Origin: Edolisoma coerulescens
Lineage: Eukaryota; Chordata; Aves; Passeriformes; Campephagidae
Direction: 5' to 3'
Assembly: GCA_013397115.1 (NCBI GenBank)
Contig: VWZW01007671.1
Span: 1,656,489 to 1,720,488, forward strand
DNA length: 64,000 nt
A model generated the notes under the pieces. It was given only the letters and a program-made list of their open reading frames with translations, had not been told where the DNA came from and did no database searches. The translations under genes were made by a program, and so were the position numbers. Positions 52,310 to 64,000 of this stretch are shown here, piece after piece. The stretch's first letter is position 1; every line of letters begins with the position of its first letter.

Positions 52310-52467
52310 GAATCATAGAATCATTTAGGTTAAAAAAGACCTTTTAAGATCATCCAGTTCAACCATTAGCTTAACACTGCCAAGTTCACCTCTAAGCCGT
52401 GTCTCTAAGTACCACATCGACGCATCTTCTAAATACCTTCAGAGATGGTGATTCCATGCTTCCTGGA
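52310..52467 (-). mobile_element. CR1 LINE 3' end fragment
   Basis: 'agaatcatagaatcatttag', then 'gatcatccagttcaaccatt' and 'gtgtctctaagtaccacatc', is the antisense CR1 tail and 3' coding part. It is truncated at about 52467. Confidence 0.92.
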
Positions 52468-53989
52468 GAAACAGCACGAGGTGACTCTGAATATCGAGAC
52501 GGAATAAGCTCATTAAATGTGGGATATGCAATGACTTGGTGCTTTGCTGCATGTCAGACTGGGACAATGGCTTTAACTGCAGTGGAATTAAACTTTTAGG
52601 GCCACAAGATGGCAGATGGGAACAAGGCAAGACTGCAGGGGCGGGGGAGGGGGGGGATTTAGAGAGCTATAGGTTTTCCTCACCTTTGAGCCAAATAATA
52701 GTTGTGAACAGTGATTCATTTACCTTCTGGGCCACAATGGGATCTCCATAGCAAACAAAGAAATTTCTTCATTGATGTTGAAGGGAAGCAGGTGACACTC
52801 AGGAGACAGTTGACACAAAAAAAACAGCATAATAATAACTCAGAGAATAAAGACATCAAGAGTCAAGTAGCATTCTGGCTTTTATAATGATGATCTTTAA
52901 AATAAATATATTCCATAGGTATGAATTTTAGACACTCAAGTAAGAGCATGATTATAATAAACAATCCTTTTTTTTCTGATTTTGTACTTTTCTTTTTTTT
53001 TTATTATTATCTCAACTAAATGTACCCATCAGGATACAATCCCTGTCCTGATGCAGTATGTGGATTATCACAGGCTAGTCCCTTTTCCCTAATTTAATGC
53101 AAATAATGATGTCTCCTTAGGTGGCCAAAAGCCTGGGAAATCTTCCCCTGCTCCTGGGCTCTGCCCTGTTTGAGGCAGATAATCTTCCCACCAGAGCTGA
53201 GGCTTTGCTGCTCTGAGCAGCTCTGGGCACCCTGAGAGCTCACCCCTGAGCATGGCTGCCGAGGTCCCTGCCACACGCAGCGCTCACCGCGAGGTGCCAG
53301 GGCCACTGCTCTGCTGAGTGGTTGTGACTCTTGCTGACAGTCCTGGAAGCAATTAACAAGTCAGTTTTCCAACCAATGGATCTGGCCTCATGATTTACTA
53401 GTGCTTCTTTGAGTGTTTATTTGAGAGGGGGTAGTGGCTCTCTGCAATTTGTCACAGTGTGACATAAGCCGTGCACAAATGACACAAATACACTGTGCCT
53501 TAGCAAGGAGCTCAACAGCACCAGCCTGGCAGCTCTCCAGGGCATAGGCCCACTGAATTACAGGTGAAAATACAATAGAGCAGCGTTTAGCCATTGCCCA
53601 CCATCTGAAGTGGCCCTGTTTGAGGGCCCCTGTCTTTGTGTCTGTCCCTGCCCTAGGCATGAGCAGCGTGCAGAAGTGGGGGAGGTGGGTGCAGTGGTCA
53701 CCTGCTTGACACCTGCAGACACTCAGCTCTCTGCAGACCACCACGTCTTCCCTGAAGGGTGTTACTGCTCCCCAGAGCAGGGCAGTGAGGGGGGCACTGG
53801 GGCATCCCCAGTACCAGAGGGCACCAGGCCCCTCCCTGGGGCTGTTGTACAAATAATTTACTTGGTCTCTGGATATAGTATAAACCAGGAGCCACAACCT
53901 GAGGAGCAAGAGCAAGATGACACTGTAAATCCAACCCAGCAAGGAGATAACACTGTAACGAGCTGCTGCTGAAGCCAAAGAATTTTAAT
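52468..53989. other. Intergenic, no gene recognised
   Basis: Includes a GC-richer part (53090-53330 and 53600-53990) with a 196-codon minus-strand frame that I cannot assign. The right end directly abuts an LTR-like segment, so part of it may be old retroviral sequence, but I see no diagnostic motif. Confidence 0.45.
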
Positions 53990-54275
53990 TTGTGCTGACC
54001 TTTAGTCTTTGACGCAGTGAAATACCCACCTTGTTGCAATCACCTCTTACTTACATAAGCCCCTTCTCCACAGACTATGCATGGTGAAATGGAGCCAAAG
54101 AGGCATATAACCTGTTGCTCTGTCTTTAGATTGTTTCCCGTATGGGAAATGTTGATCTTTCACTGTTTGAAGTGTATAAAAGCAGGCAGCCGATATTCTG
54201 AGAATGCATGCAGACATAATAAACAAACCTCTCTACTCCATGTGTGAATTGGCTTCTTGCACACCAGGTAGAACC
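53990..54275 (+). mobile_element. LTR-like segment with TATA box and poly-A signal
   Basis: The layout is that of a retroviral LTR: a U3-like stretch, a TATA box at about 54173 (GTATAAAAGCAGG), a poly-A signal about 45 bp later (AATAAACAA at about 54218), then a short U5-like part. No family name can be given from memory, and both ends are uncertain. No viral gene is recognisable next to it. Confidence 0.55.
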
Positions 54276-54669
54276 ATCTTTGGGACAACAGGGATGGGCT
54301 GAAGCCCCGTGGCTGGCCAGGGCAGGGCTGTGGTGCTGTGGGGGCTGTGGCTCAGACATTAGAGCCCCAGTTGAAAAGCAGCTGCCAGGGGCCAGGTTGG
54401 GCCATGGCCCACCATTCCCAGCAGGATGGGGGCTGCCTCAGCTGCTCCAGCTCTGAGCTGGCCCTGAGTCCTGAAGCCAGCCCTCCTGCTCTTGCCACTG
54501 TAACAAAACCTGATATTCCTATTGCTTATTTAGTCCTATTATTTCCTGACTAGGATTGTTACCTCCAGGCTTTCAGGTAGCATTTAAAGATTTTGATTTT
54601 ACCTGGTAAGCCCTAAATAGTCAAGTGATGACAGTTTGAGGGATGACCAGTGTTGGCACATGTTGTCTG

Positions 54670-55650
54670 GCTGGGAAAACGGATCCCACCTTCACATATG
54701 GAGGCTTGACACTGGTTTCTAACCAGGCAGAGTGGAAGTTAGAGCAGTCTTTCAGGTCCCAGCAGAGTGATCAAAAGTCCAGGCTGGAGAGGTCTCTTTG
54801 GCTTCTCTAATTGGGCTGATCTGCTATCTTTAAATAATTGCATATTCATTAGACTTCCAGGCTCTCTAGCACTTTCTGTTCCCCATTCTGTGTCTCCACT
54901 GGGTGAGAGACTGCACTGTCACTGGTTAATTGCTCAAACAATCGACCACTTAACAGCTCATCACCAGGGGCTGCTGTTGTACAAGATAAGGGAAGAGGCT
55001 GATAAGAGGCAAATCCTATGCGGTTGGATAGTGCTTTTTATCATGCCAAGGGCCTTATACAAGTGGCTCAGCTCTGAAAACTCACCTCTGGCAAAGTACT
55101 GGCACATTCATGTGTAGCCTGAAGGTATTCATCTCTGCTGATGGGCCATAATGGTCCAGAACTGACTCCACTTTGCTGATGTAAGAGGCATCTTAGAAGG
55201 TGTCATAACCATCAGAGACTCCCAAAGTGTCCCATGATCCAAAGTGTTCCATCATCCAGTATAAAACTTCTTGCCCCACGACAGGTACCTGGGCCTTCCC
55301 AGCTGAGCAAATACAAATCCAGTGGACTCTGTGTTTCATGGGCTTCCCCCACGCTGGATGGATCAAGACCATCACTTTGACAAGACTGGGACCTCCACCA
55401 CCAAGAAGACCAGAATAAGACCAATGGGATGCTGTCAGGATCCGTGGAGTGGTGATATTTTTTCTATTTAATCTGTCTCTCTGTCACTCTCATTCACTCC
55501 TCCCACTCTTTTCTTCCTATTTTTTCCATCTCTCCCTCTCTACGTCACATGTACGGTTAAATAAAAATCCATACTTCAGCATATGGTCTCATTTGAACCT
55601 TAATTTCGGCAGAGGCATCTCTCTGATAATTTTAATAACCAGATCTTAGC
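54670..55650 (+). mobile_element. Solo LTR of an avian endogenous retrovirus
   Basis: About 1 kb that resembles a long LTR family seen in songbird genomes. It has a TATA box (AGTATAAAACTT at about 55258), a pyrimidine-rich R/U5 part with CTCTCT runs (55465-55540), and a poly-A signal (AAATAAAAATCC at about 55560). 'ttcatttgaaccttaattt'-type sequence follows at the 3' end near 55590. No internal viral genes flank it. The boundaries are approximate. Confidence 0.7.
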
Positions 55651-58600
55651 ACACTGCACTGGTTCTCTTGGCTTGGCCTCTCAGCTGAAATCTGAACATA
55701 TTTAAGGAGCCCATGCAGTGATGATCCTCAGGAAGCTGGATACATTCTGAGGGAACAGTAAAGTTTTGATGGAAGTAATGAAAGACTGTCCACCTTTCTG
55801 TAAACAAATTAAAAATATTCTAAGGATGTTTTGATAAAATGCCCTTCAGATTAAAAGCTGGAGAGTGATGGCAGAATTATCCCTCTTGTCTATTGAGCTG
55901 CCTTGGAAGCTTTTTAATATTTAGATTGAAGCAGCTGTAATTTCTTGGTCCTTAATAGAGGTTTTACTGCCGTATCACTGTGTTGTAGTGAAAGGGCAAG
56001 AATACGGAGGGATAGATGCTTTTGTGGAAACTGAGAATGAAACTGTTACTGTTTTATTAGGAAATAAAACAGTTTGTTAAGGGGAGTAAAAATAAGTGTT
56101 GCTTTCCTCCATCTATAGATGTCCAGAAAGAGCTCTCTTTTCTGACTGTTCTCTTTCATGTTTCCTATTTCCCTGAATATTTCATGTGGGATTTCTCCAC
56201 AAGAGCAGTGACTCAGTCCATGCAAACCACCAACTCTCCCACTTACCCTCTTCTGAAGGAAAATTTATTTGAGCTAAATTGGGTGATAACAGTCAGGGAG
56301 GAGAAATGTTTGCCTTTTCAAGTGGAGGAGAAGTCAGAGAGCCCTCAGAGTTCTTAAATGAGATGGATGGCATCTCCTATTGGTCCCCTTGTATCCCCAA
56401 AGAAAGAACAAACTTTAGGCCACACTGAATGTGCTCTGACTTCAAGCCGGGATATTATCGCCTACCACTGCCAGGATTGCTGCCTTTGCTCTTATTTACA
56501 ACAATGCTCATATATAGCAGGCCAAATATGACTCAAAACACTCTCTGGTAGTTTAGAGGTCACATGATACAGACATTGCAAGGAACTGAAACAGTCTGCA
56601 ATGGCTTGGCCAAAAATATAGGACTATACGATCTTTCTTCTTTAAGGTCTGAATGTATGTACTTCCACATGGTGGAATTAACAGTCATCTAGACATATAT
56701 TTTCATGCAAATATAGGTACATACACACATATATATATGTATACACACACACACACATGCATACATATCTCTCTAAATATGCACACATACGGTGGGAACC
56801 ACATGAAATCATATCTGTTCTGGTATTATAATATATTGCACCTATATGTATTATAGATATATTTTTATATGAGAATCACACTAACATATTACCTTTATGT
56901 AGATCTCTCTCTATGTATATACACACACACATTTTCCACATGCGTGCATACTCATACATAGACATACATCTGTGTATTGTGAGTATAGATGATCTACCTG
57001 GAGGTATACATACAGTATTTGTCTGATTCTTAAAATTTAAGCCTTTTATGATAATATGCTATTCGAGTCACCATAATTCAGCTCTTTGTTGCCTAGAGAC
57101 TGATGTCAAGAATGAAAGCACACTGCTCTTAGTTTCTTTCTTTCAGGCCATCTATGAGAGAGAGACACAGTACTGAGGCAGAGATCCTGATTTCTGAGAC
57201 TCCACATAACTTTCATACCAGATACTGAATACTGAAATGTCAATACTAGTAGTCATCCCAAACTCTGTACTGTAAACAGAATTTTTGAAGCCATTTGTGT
57301 AGACTCCTGCTGATAGTAGTTACATTCTACTGAAATTTAAACAAATACGATATGCAATGAGGCATTTCAGCTGCAAAAAGTTGTGCAATTGTATCAATCC
57401 TGGAAAAGTTAGGCAATGCCATTTCATGTCGTCATGTCCACCTGACTTAGTGCCAAAACATAACCTCCTGATGAGTTTTTAAATACCAGGACTATGGCTA
57501 AAATGATCCAGCAGAAGAGCTGATTGAGAATCAATTTCATGGCTTTTCGACAGCAATCTGTTCCAGCACTTCAGATTTCCTGCCAAGAAAAGAAAATGGA
57601 ATTTATTCCTCCTGGGCATGCAGGAAAAAGAATATTCTAGGTTGTTTTCCAAAAGAAAGATTATTATGGGACTTCTCTGTCTGTTACTTTCCTCATTGCA
57701 GTAGATTTTAAATCTAAAGTTTAATTTCAATCATATTTAATGAGTTATTTTAGTCCCAAAACTTTGATGAAAAATGATGGCAGGGAAATGAGAGAGATAA
57801 AATTAGCATCTCTGATGAGAAAAAGGCTTAAGTCTGAACTCAACTGATATTTCTTTTGTGGTTTGCAGGTTAGTCATTCAGCGTTTTCATGCGGCAAGTC
57901 AGTCACCATGGGCATATCTGGAATCAGCTGGGAGTTAGGAGGAAAAGGAGAATTGTGAAATGTGGGGAAAATGTACATAAATTTCAGCTTTTAAATTAAA
58001 AAGCATCCTCTGTAGGAAGACAGGTTTCAGTAACTACAAATATTCAGGTACATTTTTACCTTATGTGATTAACTCAAAGATTTGTTTCATCTCTTACCAG
58101 GCCCATGAGTGCCCTTTGCAGCAAAAGCTGGACAGAGATTCATTCAGCTTTAGCCTTAGAGAGCACTCAGGGAGGCTGTTTAGCCAAGCATGAGACAGGC
58201 TGTCATGCCACTTATACTATAGTTAGCCACTGTAAGTGACAGTATCCTTTGTGCTATTTTCACATCCTTTTGCAGGTTCAGTTTGCTAGCTGCTTCTGGC
58301 AAGTCATACAGCAGTGCCTTTAGAGAAACTCCTGACTTTTGTCACTTTTCCACAGCATTTAGCATAATCTAAACTCCCTTAATTGGTGTTCCTTAATCAA
58401 TTACACTGGGATACTGAAGTTAAGAATTTACAATGGAAGTATCCTTGCAAGTTTTTTTCCCTCACACTATCTCTCAGAAGCTACTTTTTGCTGATATAAA
58501 AAGGCCAGGGTCAGATACAGGTAAAATTTTGAGGGGTTAATAAGCTTTCCACTGACAAGCACTAGTCTACGTGGGAAGGATTGTTAGCAGAAACTCTGTA

Positions 58601-61600
58601 TAATATTACTAAAAGGCTGTGGTATTGGAAACTGTTCATGGTCAGTGCTGATATTGCTAGTTGTCTGCAAAGAGGTTGTTGCAGTGGTGCCACAACTGTC
58701 CCAGCTCTCGTTTAGAGTAAGATTAAGATTTATAAGCATTTATCAGGACAACTGCTTCTATTAAAAGCTGTAGTATTCACTTAGGAACATAAAAAAGACA
58801 ATTCTTTATAATTAATCTGATTTATGTGATACCAGCTCATTCCCATTTGAGTGTTTAGTATCACAGACTCCCTCTATACAAGCAGATCATGCAGGCCAAA
58901 CTTTATCCTTTGGTTGTGAGGGCAAGCAGCATTGTATAGCCCATATCTCTTCATTTAAATTATATCCTCTGATAACAGGATCACCTGGTTTAAACAGCTT
59001 ACTGGGGAGGGTTTGTCCTTCAAGGTATTCCCTGAAACATGCTCAGACATTCCTTTCTGGTAGTGTTGCTAGGTGGGATAAACCAAAAGCATGCTGGGCA
59101 CATGTTCGTGGTTAAAGAACACAGTCACATTTAACTGTTTTAGTGAGACTTTGACATTATTAAGTTTAGTAGTAAACACACAGAAGCTGTTTTTCAGCTA
59201 GGCACCCAACATATGTCAACCACCTTCAGGCTGAAACATAGAACAGTAAAATCTATAGTCCAGTCCCAACCGTCATTCCAGAGCACATTTAAACGTGGCA
59301 TCTTTGTTGCATGACAGGTGTATAACTGGTCACATGATGAGCACATCTGTGCAGCTGCTGGATCACATGATGAAGAGGGCATTTCTGACATGCCAAGTGC
59401 ATGAACATCTGTTCTGTGGTCCTGAGAAAGGCCTAGGCCAGCTATCTGCAAGAGGATTGCAAAGTACAGTTATGTCTTGATAATGCTACAAAGTTGAAAT
59501 GCATTCAGTCATCTCATAGACCGGCATTAGGTTGGATATGTTAAATGTGTGACAAGCACAGTGCCATTAAATGTGGGCTTTAAGTGCGTCCATAAATGTC
59601 TGCAAAGTTCACTGAAGAGAAGGATTCTTAGCACCATTTTGTCTTGGCAATTTGGACTTTGTAGAGAACAGAAAGTGCCTATGGGTGTAAGATGCTGGCA
59701 CAAACAATAGGGGCTAATCTAAGAAAAAGGTTTTGTGTATTTCAGTTATTAAAAATAAGCAGGTAATGAAACAAGATAGACAGATTTCCATATTTTGACT
59801 TCTAGGAGCAATATCACCATTATCTAGGTTTTACACAAAGAACAAAAGAGAAGTTTATTTAAAGACTGCAAAATACTTGATGTGACCCTGGAGTCAGGAA
59901 AAATCCTCTGCTGAGATGAGGCAGCTGTACTCTGAGGGGAAACAAATGTTATGGGAAAGGTAGTTTGAGGGGCCTGCTTAATTCCTAGTATTAACTGAAG
60001 GAGTTATGATCACAGAGAGATAAAAATAACACATTTTCTCAGCTGCTGTTGCAGATGTGAATCTTCATGCAGCAAGAACACTTTAACTGGTAACAAACAA
60101 ATACAGAGGTGACAGCAAGTGCTTGGAGCCTTATTTAATTGAGCAAGAGGAAGAAAGCACCTCTGGTACATTTGCAGGGTACTGCAAGGTCAAATCTAGT
60201 TTCTCCAAGTGGAGTGTATTTACTGCCAGCAGGTATTTTTCAAGCATGAAGGATTCAGGAGGATAAAGTTCAAAATATTAATGTCATTCTTAGTACATGT
60301 TTCAGTTTAGCCTAATATGAGACTAATTAATAAGATGTACAGTATTTTTTTAGTAACCAGCCTTGCAGGAACTCAAAGATAAAGCCACATCCTGGATATA
60401 AGTACCACTCAAAGGCTATCTCTAATTACATGTGTCAGAACTCCAGAACACTTCTATTGTAAATGTGTAATTAATTTGCTTACTAAAAATATCTCAGGTC
60501 CTAAAAGTATCTTAAAGATTAATTATTGAAAGACCGTTTCAAAAATGTGGGATTCAGGAAACAGACAAAGCTGCATCAGAAAGGTATTATCATGAGAAAT
60601 TTTAGTGAGATTTATGTTGAATAATTAAACACCTGGTAGAAAAGAAAACATACCTTAGTGAGACTATGCATTCCTACATGTTTATTTCTCTTTATATTTC
60701 TGTAGGGAAGAGGCAAACTATAGACATCACAACACAAGGGTTTATCAGGACTTTACTACTGAAAACTGAAAAGAATATCTGAATATTTCTAGCTTGAAAT
60801 ATTTGAAAGATAGTTGGGGGTCTGTGGTTCTTCTCAGGACATCCTTTTCAGACCTTACAGTCTCATCAATGGCAACTTTGTACTAAACCAGAGACGGATT
60901 ATTCTGTCCGAAGAATAAAATTATTTCCCCATTTGAATTACCTCTGACTCGTGATTTTCTCCAGCTAAGACACAGAGGTAGAATGTTGTTTCTCTTATTT
61001 CCAGAAGAACATTCTGTTGGCTTTATTTGGATCTCTGTAGGGACATACACGCGAGGAGGAAAGAGCAGGAAGCTGAGCTCAGGGGACCTCTGCACCTAGA
61101 ACCAATGGAGGAGAGAAATTAACTTCCCTTCTTGTACTGTTCTGTGTTTCTACACATTAACAGTGCTTCTGGTGGCACTTACAAAATATTTCCCCTCTGT
61201 ACTGGGTAGTGTGAAACGAAGGCCTGCTAGAATATGAAAGTGGTGAAAGTCACTAAAAAGATTTGTGAGGCAAAACTCATGTACTTCTGACCCCATGTTA
61301 CCTGTGGTCTTTTGCAATTAAGATTTATGAAGTCTTAAGCTGGGCATTTCAAGTATTTTTCTTCACATGGTTCCCATTATTAGCTAATGACATTATTGCT
61401 TGTATTGCTTTGATGTTGAGACCTTAATGGATTTTATGAATAAGGCAATTTCTCCCAAGATCAAGATCAAGAAACATCTTTACATTAGAATTTAAAAATA
61501 AACTTAGGCCTGCTTAAACTGAACTTCTGAAGAAAGGAAGTAGAGTTTAGCCTGCACTTAGGAGATAATTAACCTTAATGTTCTGTAAAGAGTGCCATGA

Positions 61601-63459
61601 TGTTATGCCTCAGTGCAGCCTCATCAGCACTTTCTGGGACTCTTTCCATAAACCTTAGTTTGAAGCTCAGTGGTTAATTTTCATCCAGATCTGCTGGGTA
61701 ATGCTGCTGAGGTCTGTTCTGTAGGAAGCAGAATGCCAGCTCATCTTCTTCTGGGACAGCCAGATGCTGAACATCCCCTCTGAATTGAAAACTGCAGCAT
61801 GCAGCAGCTGCTCTGAAGGAGCAGCTACAGAATATCCTGCCAGAACTGAGAGTCTGAAATTGTGGAGAATTGAGAAGTTTAGCAAAATTCATCATATACT
61901 TCTTTTTCAGATCTGGACTGTAGCCCATGACGTGAGAAAACTTGTTGCAGACTAACCTTAAAATATGTAAGGTGATAATTAAAAACAAAAGAAGAGTAGG
62001 CATATAATACCACTGATCAGATAATAAAGATTACTGTTTGTTACTTGGCTGACTTCAGAAACAGGCTACTGAGAACTGTCTGTTTCTAAGGAACTGAAAG
62101 CTGTTTCTAAGGAGCACACAAAGAATCTCTGTGAAAGTAGGTGAGCTACCTTTCTAGAAGCCCTCAGTGTTGTTAATCTTCTCATGTCTCCTTAAATAAA
62201 ATCAACTACTGCCATTTAATTCAAATATGAAGTGGATCGGAACAGGAAAAAACGCCAGAAAGATCAAGTTATTGCATTGAGAAGTTGCTGGTTGTCTTCT
62301 CAATGAGAAAAATCTAGTTTTGTGTCTTTCCCTTAACATCTACAGCTGCAACTGACTGAACACTGCCATTTAAAATCTGCAAATCTTTGGTAAGATCAAA
62401 TGTCCCATTAAGCATATTCCTGAGATCTTCTAGGCACAAAGGAGTGCATAACTGTACAGGTCTAAGTGTGCATTCTGAAGTATTTTCACATTAATTATTT
62501 GGAGTTTACCTCCCCTTTATAAAAAACCCAAAACCAGGGAGCTCTGAATTGAACACATTTTGCTCAACAAAACCCTCATTTTTTCTTATTTAGATGAGAA
62601 GCTTGGCTTTGTTTTAATTCAATATCATTAAGAAACAAAACTGATACAGTTTCATTATCATTTTTTTTTCTTCCAGTTTTGTACTAGGAAAAAAATAAAT
62701 TATGGTAAATTCAAAAAGAGCCTAAGGTAGCCTGAACAGACTTCCTGTGTTTCATCAGAAAAAAGTTGGCCAGTTCTATCCTTGTATCACATTTCCTCAT
62801 ATCACAATCTTTAGTAAATAATTATATTTGGTTTTTTTCTATAAATGTGTGAAGAATTATTGCAAATGACTGAACTGTTTTCTTCCTGAAATGGCTTTAT
62901 ACTCCTGCCAAAGACATAATCAGACAATTACAGCAGGAAGTACTCTAATGGTCAAAACTCTCTATGTGACTTATTGTCACAGCTCTGAAATTCCTAGCAT
63001 TTAATTTCCTTAAAAAGGAAAAGGTAAAATCAAAAGAAAATCATGCAGCATGAAACTGTTTCTTTGGTTATAATGGTGAAGGTGTTAAAATCACATAAGT
63101 TCAGTTTGTTTCTGATACTTTGTCAGATGTTGTCCTTTGCAACATTTCCAGGGGTGGAGTATTTCTCCTATGCTCTTATTTCATGATTGTCACTTTGAGG
63201 AATATTATTCATGTAAATGCTGCATCTGCTGCCTGTATAAATTTGGGATATTCCCCATTGATAGAGAATTTTTGTCTAATCAGCCATTTAATTGGAAGCT
63301 GAAATCAACAGTCTGATTTCATATTTTGATTTGCTGAAACCAATGTGTGGGCAGTAGGTCTTGTCCTTTCTTTAAGATCAAAGGCTCAACCAGGCAACTG
63401 TAAATTACACTGGAAGTTTGGAACAACAGAAAAAACATTGTCAGAGGGAAACTGTCACG
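55650..63459. other. Intergenic, no gene recognised
   Basis: About 7.8 kb of AT-rich unique sequence with dinucleotide repeats at 56.7-56.95 kb. Homeodomain-type motifs (TTAATTGG, TAATCAATTA) cluster near 58380-58405. No exon is supported. Confidence 0.6.
56721..56757. repeat. Compound (AT)n/(AC)n microsatellite
   Basis: Alternating purine-pyrimidine tract: ACACAC, ATATAT, then ACACACAC. Further AC/AT-rich bits continue to about 56990, including an (AC) run at 56921-56930. Confidence 0.95.
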
Positions 63460-63957
63460 GCCACCTCAAAGAGTGACAGGCACTCAACAGCTTCTAATGC
63501 ATCAAACACAGTATGACCAGCTGGGTAAAAGAGGGGATTATCCCAATGTACTCAGCGTTGGTGTGACCTCATCTGGAGAGTTGTGCATAGTTCTGGCCCC
63601 TTCCATTTAAGAAGGATGTGAAAGTCCTGGAATATGTCCAGAGGAGGACAACACAGCTGGTGAAAGGGCTTGAAGGCTGATCCTGTGTGGAGTGGCTGAG
63701 GACTGGAAATGAGGAATGGAAATGGAGAGGGAAGTGACAAGATGTGAGAATGGTTCAAATCCTTGTCAAGTGAGGTTCAGATGAGATGTTAGGAAGCATT
63801 TCTTTACCAAATGGGTGGTCAAATGTTGGAACAGGCTTTCTAGAGAAGTGGTTGTTCCTCCAAGCCTGTAAGTGTTTATGAGGCGTGTGGACATGCTTCA
63901 AACTTTGGTCAGCTGTGAACAAGTGGTCAGGCACTTGAACTAGATGACTGTTGTACA
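63460..63957 (+). mobile_element. CR1 LINE 3' part, diverged
   Basis: Phrases such as 'gacctcatctggagagttgt', 'agaggaggacaacacagctg' and 'gaacaggctttctagagaag' mark the CR1 ORF2 C-terminal region on the plus strand. The frame is broken. The 3' UTR runs into a simple repeat at 63958, so the terminal octamers are missing. Confidence 0.9.
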
Positions 63958-64000
63958 TCTCTCCTCTCCTCTCCTCTCCTCTCCTCTCCTCTCCTCTCCT
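63958..64000. repeat. (CTCCT)n pentanucleotide array
   Basis: Eight or more perfect CTCCT units directly after the CR1 3' part, running off the right edge, so the true length is unknown. Confidence 0.97.

Noticed and set aside
53388..53978. 196-codon minus-strand frame starting with a hydrophobic stretch
   Set aside because: The hydrophobic start comes from antisense of GC-rich sequence. The frame has no recognisable protein and sits next to an LTR, so it is probably chance or decayed repeat.
56650..56990. Possible CRISPR-like or satellite array
   Set aside because: It is simple CA/TA microsatellite sequence with no repeat-spacer structure.
15006..64000. KCNV1, expected as the next gene upstream of SYBU in vertebrates
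   Set aside because: I looked for potassium-channel hallmarks (the T1 domain and the pore GYGD) in the open frames and saw none. The gene must lie beyond the window.

Overview
This window is vertebrate nuclear DNA, almost certainly from a bird. It contains many CR1 LINE fragments with typical avian 3' ends, avian-type endogenous-retrovirus LTRs, AT-rich intergenic DNA and CpG-rich sequence confined to short islands. The LTR types resemble repeats I know from songbird and other neoavian genomes, so a neoavian, possibly a passerine, is my best guess.

The only gene I can support is the 5' part of SYBU (syntabulin), on the minus strand at the left end. Three coding exons are recognisable: exon 1 (14591-14617), exon 2 (13797-13983) and exon 3 (370-567). 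Their phases match (0, 1, 1), and together they encode the first 137 complete residues. The rest of the gene lies to the left of position 1. Intron 2 (about 13.2 kb) fills most of the first 14 kb.

The assembly around exon 1 is faulty. A 236-bp sequence occurs on both sides of the exon 1 fragment, ending at the N gap on one side and starting right after a single N on the other. The two copies differ only at three T-to-G positions spaced 8 bp apart at the edge. This is best read as one locus represented twice, with the exon 1 contig placed wrongly between the copies.

From about 15 to 64 kb, upstream of SYBU, I see no protein-coding gene. The stretch holds a compact CpG island at 38.93-39.12 kb (a candidate promoter with no assigned transcript), two decayed CR1 reverse-transcriptase relics (26.4-27.2 kb and 47.8-48.4 kb), several CR1 3' ends, and LTRs at 42.8-43.8, about 54.0-54.3 and about 54.7-55.65 kb. 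It also has simple repeats, including a pentanucleotide array running off the right edge. I found no CRISPR array, operon, tRNA or rRNA, and no previously undescribed system. The observations most worth following up are the exon 1 misassembly and the isolated CpG island.
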